Shown: piece by piece, positions 1 through 5,073 of the stretch
Layout: every line of letters begins with the position of its first letter
Position numbering within the stretch: position 1 is the first letter of the stretch
Assembly (NCBI GenBank): GCA_031272565.1
Contig: JAISTN010000026.1
Span: forward strand, 1 to 5,073
Length of the DNA: 5,073 nt
Reading direction: 5' to 3'
Origin: Bifidobacteriaceae bacterium
GTDB lineage: Bacteria; Actinomycetota; Actinomycetes; Actinomycetales; WQXJ01
Notes under the pieces: generated by a model
What the model was told of the DNA's origin: nothing
The model's database searches: none
What the model saw: only the letters and a program-made list of their open reading frames with translations
Translations under genes and position numbers: made by a program

Positions 1-989
1 ATGAAGCCGACGACGGTGTTCACCAGGAACGGCGAGAAGCGCTTGGCCAGGCCGTAGCAGCGGGCCTCCATCACCACCTGGTCGGCGCCGTGGTGGGCGT
101 CCGAACTCAGTTCCGAACCCTGGCCGGTTTCGAAGTACATCACGTTGGGGCCGGTGCTGGTGCCCCGGGCCAGCATCAAGTCCCGCGCGTCTTGCAGCAT
201 CTGGCCGGTCACACCGAAGGCGTCGTTGCCTAGCTGCGACCCGGCAATCGACTGGAAGATCAAGTCCGATGGCGCTCCTTGCTGCACGGCCTCCATCTGG
301 GTGGTGACGTGGGCCAGCACGCAGTTCTGCGTGGGCACCTCCCACTTCTCGGTGAAGTCATGGAACATGTGCAGGATCCGGCTGACGGAGGCCAGCGAAT
401 CATCCACCGGGTTAAGGCCAATCACAGCGTCGCCGTTGCCGTAGGCCAGGCCCTCCATGACCGCACCCAGAATGCCGTCTGGGTCATCGGTGGGGTGGTT
501 GGGCTGCAACCGGACGGCAAACGTGCCGGGCAGGCCAATGGTGGTGTTGCAGTGCGCCGTCACCACCGCCTTCTTGGCCGCCAGGATCAAGTCCAGGTTG
601 CTCATCAGCTTGGCCAGGCCGGCCACCACCTCGGAGGTCATGCCGCGGCTGAGCCGCCGCAACTCGTGTTCCCCGGTGGCGTCATCCAGGATGTGCTCCC
701 GCAGTTCGGCCATGGTCCAGTTCTTGATCTCGTCATAGATCCGCTCGTTCACGTCATCCTGGATGATGCGCGTGACCTCGTCGTCTTCATACGGCACGGC
801 CGGGCTGTTGCGGACATCGGACACCAGCAGGTTGGCCAGCACCACTTTGGCCGCCACCCGCTCCTGGGCTGACTCGGCGGCGATGCCGGCCAACTGGTCA
901 CCCGATTTCAACTCGTTGGCCTTCGCCAACACGTCTTTCACGTCCCTGAATCCGTACGTCTTGCCTAGCAAGGTGGTCCTAAGCTTCAC
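1..989 (-). CDS. eutB: Ethanolamine ammonia-lyase large subunit EutB, 5' part (C-terminus beyond window edge)
   Basis: EutB is the catalytic TIM-barrel subunit of adenosylcobalamin-dependent ethanolamine ammonia-lyase, which converts ethanolamine to acetaldehyde and ammonia inside the Eut microcompartment. The window holds 329 complete codons plus two bases of a family of about 455 residues. The frame is open to the left edge, so this is a window cut, not a broken gene. From memory of the E. coli protein, it aligns without gaps to at least residue 287, so known substrate-site residues keep their numbers: Arg160 and Gln162 (VRLQPN), Asn193 (GLNP), Phe258 and Glu287 (YFETGQGS). Asp362 and Met392 lie outside the window. 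The start is GTG at 989, giving V/M-K-L-R-T-T-L-L-G against the E. coli MKLKTTLFG. It is preceded by AAGGAG with a 10-base spacer, and the nearby ATG at 999 hits a stop after six codons. It follows eutA by 37 bases. eutC is expected next. Identity is very secure. Confidence 0.97.
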   Translation of the reverse strand, partial: MKLRTTLLGKTYGFRDVKDVLAKANELKSGDQLAGIAAESAQERVAAKVVLANLLVSDVRNSPAVPYEDDEVTRIIQDDVNERIYDEIKNWTMAELREHILDDATGEHELRRLSRGMTSEVVAGLAKLMSNLDLILAAKKAVVTAHCNTTIGLPGTFAVRLQPNHPTDDPDGILGAVMEGLAYGNGDAVIGLNPVDDSLASVSRILHMFHDFTEKWEVPTQNCVLAHVTTQMEAVQQGAPSDLIFQSIAGSQLGNDAFGVTGQMLQDARDLMLARGTSTGPNVMYFETGQGSELSSDAHHGADQVVMEARCYGLAKRFSPFLVNTVVGF

Positions 990-999
990 CTTGACCCAT

Positions 1000-1005
1000 C
1001 TCCTT
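1000..1005 (-). promoter_or_regulatory. Ribosome binding site of eutB
   Basis: AAGGAG on the minus strand, 10 bases before the GTG at 989. It lies in the 37-base eutA-eutB gap and supports the GTG start, because the ATG just downstream of the site reads into a TAG within a few codons. Confidence 0.75.
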
Positions 1006-1026
1006 CGTGTTGTGCCACGTTCACCT

Positions 1027-2466
1027 TCATTTGAACACCAACGTCTTGACCACTACTGGGAGCACACTGCCCCCGCCCGCCGGCGCCCCGATGTCGATGT
1101 AATCTCCACCCTCCACGTGCACGGCGTCGATGGCGACAAACCCCCGCTGCCCCGGCATGAGCCCGCGGATGGTCTGCCCCAGCACCTTCGCCATGTCGTG
1201 TTCGCTGACCACCACCAAGGGATAGCCCTTGGCAGTTAGCGGCTGGACTCCTTCTACTATCGCTTGCGCCATTTCCTGGACCTGCCGGAAGGTGGGGCTG
1301 ACCAGGCCGTGGATTGCCACCGCCACGGCTTTGGCCTCCTCCCCCGCCACCTGGTACCAGTCCAGCTTGTCCCGGATCGCCTGGCGCATGGCCGCGGGAG
1401 AAGCTTGGTCCCCTTCGCTCAATTTCAGGATGGGGAGGTTCTTGAGGGGCAGCAGCGACGGATCGTACTCGATGGTGCTGCCCGAAAGCTCCGTGATGTG
1501 AGTGCCAGCCCCCACCACGGTGGCCCTGATTGTTTCGGCCGCCTGGAAGCGGGCAATCCGCCCCAGTGGCACCGAGCTGCGGATGGCCTCGCCAAGTAGG
1601 GGCCCAATGTCCCCATAGACGAAAGGGTCCCGCATCAACTCCGTCTTCGCGATGCAGTCCGCTACCCCGCCGGAAAAACACAGGTGGGCGGGTGGCTGGT
1701 CCAGTTCGATGTCCTGGCCGGCCTCCGTCAGGGCCGTCGGGTAGAAGGGCGACTTGGGCACCAGGCCCAGGGACATTTCCAGCAGTTCGCACATCGCCTT
1801 GGCCACCTGGGCCAGGCGGGCGGCATCGGCCCTGTCGCCGGCCTGCAGGTCAAGCCCCTTGGTGGCGGCCAGTTGCGCCACCTTGGGGGCCACGTAGGTG
1901 ATGACGCCGCGCGGCCGGTCGACCCGCACCAACCGGCCGCCCACGTCCAGGCAGCCGGCCGCCGCCAGGTGGCCTTGGGCAAACATGGCGAAGTTCGAGG
2001 TCCCCCCGCCGATGTCGTAGTTGGCGGCCGTGGTGCCGTGTTGCTTCGAGTAGACATCGGCGCCGGCGCCCCGCGCGGCGATGATGGATTCAAGAGTGGG
2101 CCCGGCGGTGGCTACCACGAAGTCCCCGGCAAAGTCTGACAGGTGGCGCAGCACGGCATCGGCGTTGGCCTTGCGGGCCGTTTCGCCCGTGATCACCACC
2201 GCGCCGGTCTCAACCGCCTTGGGGTCAACCCCGGCCAGGCGGTACTCGTCCGCCACGATGGTCCGCAGGGCCGGCAGGTCGATCTCGGTGGGGCTGAGCA
2301 GCGGCGTGAAGTGGATGTCGCTGCGGTAGATGACTTCCTTGCCCACAATCTCGATTCGCGGCACGGTGAAGCCCTTGGACATGTCTTCGATGGTGATGTG
2401 GCTGAAGATCACCTGCGTGGTGGTGGTGCCCACGTCGATACCCACCGAGAGCAGCACTTGTTTCAC
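1027..2466 (-). CDS. eutA: Ethanolamine ammonia-lyase reactivating factor EutA
   Basis: EutA is the ATP-dependent factor that releases damaged cobalamin from ethanolamine ammonia-lyase so that fresh adenosylcobalamin can bind. The 479-residue product is near the enteric length (about 467). It has the actin/Hsp70 ATPase-fold motifs: phosphate-1 loop [10 protein letters not shown] (residues 9-18), phosphate-2 loop DIGGGTSN (151-158) and an adenosine-type motif VVGAGTH (317-323). EutA signatures include VITGETAR (91-98), FSGGVADC (264-271), GDIGPLL (285-291), LSGSTI (327-332) and the C-terminal GDYIDIGAP...[12 protein letters not shown]. The start is GTG at 2466, giving [12 protein letters not shown] against E. 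coli EutA's RQLLSVGID. Its GTG overlaps the eutP TGA as GTGA, and AGGGGG sits 7 bases upstream. The frame stays open far upstream inside eutP, but that is out-of-frame eutP sequence, not a fusion. The overlap suggests translational coupling to eutP, and eutB follows, placing the reactivase beside its target enzyme. Confidence 0.96.
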   Translation of the reverse strand: MKQVLLSVGIDVGTTTTQVIFSHITIEDMSKGFTVPRIEIVGKEVIYRSDIHFTPLLSPTEIDLPALRTIVADEYRLAGVDPKAVETGAVVITGETARKANADAVLRHLSDFAGDFVVATAGPTLESIIAARGAGADVYSKQHGTTAANYDIGGGTSNFAMFAQGHLAAAGCLDVGGRLVRVDRPRGVITYVAPKVAQLAATKGLDLQAGDRADAARLAQVAKAMCELLEMSLGLVPKSPFYPTALTEAGQDIELDQPPAHLCFSGGVADCIAKTELMRDPFVYGDIGPLLGEAIRSSVPLGRIARFQAAETIRATVVGAGTHITELSGSTIEYDPSLLPLKNLPILKLSEGDQASPAAMRQAIRDKLDWYQVAGEEAKAVAVAIHGLVSPTFRQVQEMAQAIVEGVQPLTAKGYPLVVVSEHDMAKVLGQTIRGLMPGQRGFVAIDAVHVEGGDYIDIGAPAGGGSVLPVVVKTLVFK

Positions 2467-2963
2467 GGTGCCACCCCCTGCGCCGCCGGTTCGTTGCCCA
2501 GCGTGGCCGGCGCCCAGCCGGACCGGTCCGGTTCCCCGGCCAGGTAGTCGATCAAGGGCTCCAGGCCGGTCGCGGCCAGGGCGGAGACGGTGAAGACAGG
2601 CTGGGCCCCGGCCCGCCGCAGGATGTCCCGGGCGAAGTCCAGATCGGCCGGCCCGGTGGCCAGGTCCGCCTTGGACACGATGCCGATCACCGGTTTGGCA
2701 AAGGTGGTGGCGAAGGCCGGTGGAAGCCAGGTGCGGTCGGTGCCGCATTCCTGCACCAAGGCGATCACATCGGCATCGGCCGCTGTCACAATCAAGGCCC
2801 GGTAGTAGTGCCGGATCTCCATGTATTCGCCAGGCGTGTCGATGAAGTCCAGGTGGTGCTCCACGGCCTGGGTCTTGTGGTAGGTCAGGGCATCGCGGTG
2901 CAGGCGCTGGATGAGCGTGGTCTTGCCACACCCGCTCATCCCCATCAGAATCGCCCGTTTCAT
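2463..2963 (-). CDS. eutP: EutP, P-loop GTPase-like / acetate kinase accessory protein
   Basis: A 166-residue small P-loop protein of the EutP/PduV family. Visible motifs are Walker A GMSGCGKT (residues 8-15), the KTQAVE segment conserved in EutP (30-35), the switch II/G3 motif DTPGEY (42-47), an SKAD version of the G4 specificity motif NKxD (97-100) and an SAL-type G5 (127-129). These match E. coli EutP (MKRIAFVG..GKTT, KTQAVEF, DTPGEYF, SKTD). The fold resembles Ras-like GTPases; Salmonella EutP has been reported as an acetate kinase, and the related PduV has been linked to microcompartment positioning, so the physiological role is uncertain. Residues after about 143 form a Pro/Gly/Ala-rich tail with no recognisable domain. 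It starts at ATG 2963, 21 bases after eutS with only a weak ribosome site, and its stop overlaps the eutA start (GTGA). Confidence 0.94.
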   Translation of the reverse strand: MKRAILMGMSGCGKTTLIQRLHRDALTYHKTQAVEHHLDFIDTPGEYMEIRHYYRALIVTAADADVIALVQECGTDRTWLPPAFATTFAKPVIGIVSKADLATGPADLDFARDILRRAGAQPVFTVSALAATGLEPLIDYLAGEPDRSGWAPATLGNEPAAQGVAP

Positions 2964-2984
2964 CGCTGTGCCTGGTTCCCTGTC

Positions 2985-3347
2985 CTATGACTTTGTAATC
3001 TCGGTGGGCGCAAAGCCCATGGTGCCGCTCAGCAGGTCCAGCACGCCCTCCAACGCGGAGCGCACCGCCTGCACGTCCCCCTGGATCACCACGGCGCCGC
3101 TGAAGCGGTCGACAAAGCCGATCTCGACCAGCGCCGTCTTGGTGGCGATGTCGGCCGCGATGATGGCGGCCTCAGAGGGGGTGATGGTCAAAATGCCGAT
3201 GGCGTTGGCCCCCGGCAGGTGTTCCAGCGTCAGCCCCAGCTTTTGGCGCAGGTTGGCCACCGGGTTGGCGATCAGGTGCGCCAAGGTCACCTGTTTGCCA
3301 GGCACGAACTCCTGGATGATGCGCTGCTTGGTTTGAGCTTCAGCCAT
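2985..3347 (-). CDS. eutS: Ethanolamine microcompartment shell protein EutS (BMC domain)
   Basis: EutS is a hexamer-forming, circularly permuted BMC-domain shell protein of the Eut microcompartment (PduU/EutS type). The 120-residue product carries the hallmark N-terminal [19 protein letters not shown] (residues 9-27), which forms the beta-barrel at the hexamer axis, then [11 protein letters not shown] (49-59), [13 protein letters not shown] (76-88) and the C-terminal MTKS-like ITKS. E. coli EutS is 111 residues. The extra length is about four residues at the N-terminus and about five around residues 40-47. The residue aligned with E. coli hinge Gly39 is Asn48. The start at ATG 3347 has a strong Shine-Dalgarno site. 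The gene lies between eutQ and eutP, away from any other shell hexamer gene in this window. Family assignment is secure. Confidence 0.97.
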   Translation of the reverse strand: MAEAQTKQRIIQEFVPGKQVTLAHLIANPVANLRQKLGLTLEHLPGANAIGILTITPSEAAIIAADIATKTALVEIGFVDRFSGAVVIQGDVQAVRSALEGVLDLLSGTMGFAPTEITKS

Positions 3348-3400
3348 GGTGTTCGCCTCCTTGTCAGGTGCCGGGGTGGTTGCTGGAATGGTCTTGGCGT
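3348..3400. other. Largest intergenic gap (eutQ-eutS)
   Basis: 53 bases between the eutQ stop and the eutS start. It contains the eutS ribosome site. I see no convincing hairpin, terminator T-run or promoter elements, so read-through transcription from eutQ into eutS is likely. Confidence 0.6.
3356..3362 (-). promoter_or_regulatory. Strong ribosome binding site of eutS
   Basis: AAGGAGG on the minus strand, 8 bases before the eutS ATG. It is the strongest Shine-Dalgarno match among the complete genes in the window, in keeping with high expression of a shell subunit. Confidence 0.85.
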
Positions 3401-3847
3401 CTACTGGTCCGCCCAGTTGGCCGGGTAGCAGACGTACATGAACCGGACCTTGTCCGGGGTGGAGAAGTGGATCTTGGTGTTCTTGGGGATGAAGATGATC
3501 TGACCGGGCGTGGCCCGCACGGTGCGCCCGTCCACGACTATCTCCAGGGTGCCGCTGATGACATAGTCGATCTCGTCATAGGTCAGCGTCCAGGGGAAGG
3601 CTGTCTGCTCCATCTCCATGATGCCGCAACCCAGCCGGGGCGATTCGTCCAGCGACAGCACGTCGACCAGTTGGACACCGGTGGCGTCGATGGGGAACGG
3701 GAACGGCTCCAGCGCCACCTTGTCCGGGTCGATCCCGATCACGCCGCTGGGGTCCAGTTGGCGTGGCGGCGTGGCTGCCTCCGCCGCCAGTTCCTGCCGG
3801 ATGGCGTCGCGGATGATGGCTTCCAAAGTGGTCCGGTCCAGTTGCAT
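3401..3847 (-). CDS. eutQ: EutQ, short form: cupin-fold ethanolamine utilisation protein
   Basis: A 148-residue EutQ whose cupin domain spans roughly residues 45-148. Diagnostic segments are the stretch from [13 protein letters not shown] (84-96) to ISGTLEI (97-103), then [15 protein letters not shown] (114-128) and the C-terminal [11 protein letters not shown] (135-145). These match the end of E. coli EutQ (FFPWTLNYDEIDMVLEG, VMFIPKGSSIEF, RFLYVAWPANW). Salmonella EutQ is needed for anaerobic ethanolamine growth and has been reported as an acetate kinase. The enteric protein is about 233 residues; here its N-terminal domain is absent and residues 1-24 instead form a predicted amphipathic helix followed by a Pro-containing linker, resembling a microcompartment encapsulation peptide. 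The usual cupin metal-binding histidines are not visible in the first motif. The start at ATG 3847 is 3 bases after the eutN stop, with GGGAGAGGG from the eutN 3' end as a likely ribosome site, which suggests coupled translation. Confidence 0.95.
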   Translation of the reverse strand: MQLDRTTLEAIIRDAIRQELAAEAATPPRQLDPSGVIGIDPDKVALEPFPFPIDATGVQLVDVLSLDESPRLGCGIMEMEQTAFPWTLTYDEIDYVISGTLEIVVDGRTVRATPGQIIFIPKNTKIHFSTPDKVRFMYVCYPANWADQ

Positions 3848-3850
3848 GGC

Positions 3851-4174
3851 CTAGCCCTCTCCCCCGGGCCCGCCGGCCGCGGCTGGTGGGGCGGCCGGGC
3901 CCTTGCCGGGGCCAAAGTCGACCTTGTCGATAATCCCCACGATGACGTGGTCGATGGGCCGCTTGCCGTCCTTGACGGAGACGCGGGCCGAACTGCCGGA
4001 CACGACCAGCACTTGTTCGCCGATGCCGCCGCCAATCACGTCGACCGCCACGATGGGATAGGCCTTGGGATGCCCCGGGTACTCCAGGGGTTCCACGATC
4101 ATGAACTTGCAGCCCTCCAGGTCCTCCCGCTTGCGGGTGGCCCAGACGTTCCCAATGATGGTTCCGATCAGCAT
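3851..4174 (-). CDS. eutN: Microcompartment vertex protein EutN (CcmL/EutN family)
   Basis: EutN belongs to the CcmL/EutN (BMV) family of small OB-like beta-barrel proteins whose pentamers cap the vertices of microcompartment shells. The 107-residue product has the family core at residues 1-86: MLIGTIIGNVWATRK, KFMIVEPL (23-30), the signature run from AVDVIGGGIGEQVLVV (43-58) to SGSSAR (59-64), and PIDHVIVGIIDKVD (73-86). The corresponding E. coli EutN text is DNIGAGTGEWVLLVSGSSAR and VDLCVIGIVDEV. Residues 88-107 form a tail of almost only Gly, Pro and Ala that goes beyond the roughly 95-residue enteric protein and is probably disordered. The start at ATG 4174 is 19 bases after eutJ, with GAGGGG as ribosome site 6 bases upstream. 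Confidence 0.95.
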   Translation of the reverse strand: MLIGTIIGNVWATRKREDLEGCKFMIVEPLEYPGHPKAYPIVAVDVIGGGIGEQVLVVSGSSARVSVKDGKRPIDHVIVGIIDKVDFGPGKGPAAPPAAAGGPGGEG

Positions 4175-4180
4175 CTTGTT

Positions 4181-4186
4181 CCCCTC
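4181..4186 (-). promoter_or_regulatory. Ribosome binding site of eutN
   Basis: GAGGGG on the minus strand, 6 bases before the eutN ATG, within the 19-base eutJ-eutN gap. Confidence 0.6.
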
Positions 4187-4193
4187 TTGTCCC

Positions 4194-5027
4194 TTATCCC
4201 TGGCGCGCTTCGCAACTCATGGCGATCCCCAACGGGGTCACCATCATGGGGTGCGGCGGCTTGTGCGTGGGCCGGCCTAGCTGCCCGGCAAAGACATCTT
4301 CGATGCCCTTCAGGCCGGCTGCGCCGCCCACCAGCCAGACTTCATCGACCGCTTGGCCAGCCAGGTGGTGTTCCACGATGGTGGCCATCTTTTCTGACAC
4401 CGGCAGCACGGCGGCCCGGACCTCGTCGGCCTGGGCCGGGTCTTGCTTCATGGCTTCGGCCTGCTCAAAGGTCAGCCCGTAGCGGCCCATCAGCACCAGC
4501 GACATGTGGGTGCCGCCGGTGGGCTCGTCGGCCACGTAGACCACCTGGCCGTCTTTGAAGACACTCAGGCCCGTGGTCCCGCCGCCGATGTCGACCACGG
4601 CACCATCCGTGATGCCCAGGACCAAGTTGGCGGCGGTTGGTTCGTCCAGCACCGCCGTCACTTCCAGCCCCGCGCCCTCCACCACGTGGCGGTGCGTGTT
4701 GCTGTTGGCCGTACCGGTGCCCGGTGGCACGGCGATGGCGGCGGCTTCAAGTTCCCGGCCGGTGCGCTCCTCCAGTTGACGCTTCAAGCGGCGCGTGATG
4801 TCGATGGCGCCCATGTAGTCCACCACCAGGCCGTCTTTGGCCACCTGGCAGGGCTCCATGGCGGTGGCCACCACCGCGTCGTCTTGGTCCAGCAGCGCCA
4901 GGATGATCGAGGCCGTGCCCAGGTCGACGCCGCACTTGAGGGCGGTGCCCTTGGGCACCGTCGCCTCACCGTGCAGCCCCGCCATGGCCTCTCCCAGGAG
5001 GTGCTCAGCCGTCAGGACCTGGTTCAT
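4194..5027 (-). CDS. eutJ: EutJ, Hsp70/actin-fold ethanolamine utilisation chaperone-like protein
   Basis: The 277-residue product matches the length of E. coli EutJ (278). It carries the actin/Hsp70 ATPase motifs: phosphate-1 GVDLGTAS (residues 33-40), phosphate-2 VVDIGGGTTG (144-153) and an adenosine-type motif LVGGAAGLKG (232-241). EutJ-specific text includes VPPGTGTANSN (100-110), GAGLEVTAVLDEPTAA (118-133), ADEPTGGTHMSL (166-177), EKMATIVEHHL (212-222) and the C-terminal MVTPLGIA (262-269). The family is presumed to assist folding or assembly in the microcompartment, but no precise role is established. It is distinct from EutA, which is also present and much longer. The start is ATG 5027, which overlaps the stop of the upstream gene as ATGA; the local ribosome site (AAGAAGG, 4-base spacer) is modest, so translational coupling is likely. 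Residues 1-32 before the ATPase core form a helix-prone leader. Confidence 0.94.
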   Translation of the reverse strand: MNQVLTAEHLLGEAMAGLHGEATVPKGTALKCGVDLGTASIILALLDQDDAVVATAMEPCQVAKDGLVVDYMGAIDITRRLKRQLEERTGRELEAAAIAVPPGTGTANSNTHRHVVEGAGLEVTAVLDEPTAANLVLGITDGAVVDIGGGTTGLSVFKDGQVVYVADEPTGGTHMSLVLMGRYGLTFEQAEAMKQDPAQADEVRAAVLPVSEKMATIVEHHLAGQAVDEVWLVGGAAGLKGIEDVFAGQLGRPTHKPPHPMMVTPLGIAMSCEARQG

Positions 5028-5073
5028 TTGGCCTTCTTATAGATCCGTTCGAGGGCCTTGACCAGCTCCTCCT
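5024..5073 (-). CDS. C-terminal tail of an unidentified gene upstream of eutJ (partial)
   Basis: An open frame enters from the right edge and ends in TGA overlapping the eutJ ATG. It gives EELVKALERIYKKAK, preceded by two bases of an incomplete codon. The stop/start overlap, shared strand and amphipathic, charged character support a real gene end. Fifteen residues are too few to name it. By eut operon content it could be a shell protein, the acetaldehyde dehydrogenase EutE, a phosphotransacylase or another eut gene, but nothing here decides between them. Confidence 0.6.
   Translation of the reverse strand, partial: EELVKALERIYKKAK

Noticed and set aside
279..872. 197-codon plus-strand open frame opposite eutB
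   Set aside because: Antisense to a highly conserved enzyme, with a His/Val/Gly-rich translation and no recognisable motif.
1..989. eutB as a truncated pseudogene
   Set aside because: The reading frame is open and conserved right up to the first base; the missing C-terminus is explained by the window edge.
990..1026. Riboswitch or terminator in the eutA-eutB gap
   Set aside because: Only 37 bases, with a ribosome site and no visible hairpin or T-run; too short for a cobalamin riboswitch.
986..1792. 268-codon minus-strand frame overlapping eutA in another frame
   Set aside because: The translation is dominated by Gly, Arg, Pro and His, typical of a frame-shifted reading of GC-rich DNA; eutA in the correct frame has all its motifs.
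2467..2931. Possible 634-residue fusion with a long N-terminal extension of EutA
   Set aside because: The extension is an out-of-frame reading of eutP with no domain; the GTG at 2466 matches the E. coli EutA N-terminus and overlaps the eutP stop.
3368..4558. 396-codon open frame on the plus strand across eutQ, eutN and eutJ
   Set aside because: It is antisense to three confidently identified genes, its translation is rich in Arg, Gly, His and Pro with no family resemblance, and such frames are expected opposite GC-rich coding DNA.

Overview
This window lies entirely inside an ethanolamine-utilisation (eut) metabolosome operon transcribed from the minus strand. Reading from the right edge leftwards, the order is: the C-terminal tail of an unidentified gene, eutJ, eutN, eutQ, eutS, eutP, eutA, and the first 329 codons of eutB, which runs off the left edge. 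All genes share one strand. Only about 130 bases between genes are non-coding, and the largest gap is 53 bases. Two junctions are 4-base stop/start overlaps (ATGA before eutJ, GTGA between eutP and eutA), and eutN and eutQ are 3 bases apart. I see no promoter, terminator, RNA gene, repeat or mobile element.

The genes fit one pathway. EutB is the large, catalytic subunit of adenosylcobalamin-dependent ethanolamine ammonia-lyase, which makes acetaldehyde and ammonia. EutA is the ATPase that reactivates the lyase when its cofactor is damaged. EutS (hexamer-forming BMC-domain shell protein) and EutN (pentamer-forming vertex protein) build the protein shell that holds the acetaldehyde. EutJ is an Hsp70/actin-fold protein presumed to be a chaperone. 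EutP (P-loop protein) and EutQ (cupin) are accessory proteins, both reported as acetate kinases in Salmonella. EutC (small lyase subunit) and other core genes (EutL, EutM, EutE, EutD) are not visible and presumably lie beyond the edges.

The DNA is GC-rich (clearly above 60% by eye) with G/C-ending codons, GTG starts on eutA and eutB, and good Shine-Dalgarno sites such as AAGGAGG before eutS. The gene set is the same as in enterics, but the order differs from the E. coli/Salmonella order (S-P-Q-T-D-M-N-E-J-G-H-A-B-C-L-K), and EutQ is the short form. This suggests a GC-rich bacterium outside the Enterobacteriaceae, possibly a high-GC Firmicute or an actinobacterium; the sequence alone does not settle this.

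Nothing here looks like an undescribed system. The points most worth a second look are protein-level departures from the enteric prototypes: EutQ has a short N-terminal helix resembling a BMC encapsulation peptide in place of the enteric N-terminal domain; EutS has an insertion and an Asn where E. coli has its hinge Gly39; EutN has a Gly/Pro/Ala-rich tail; and the unidentified upstream gene ends in a charged helix.
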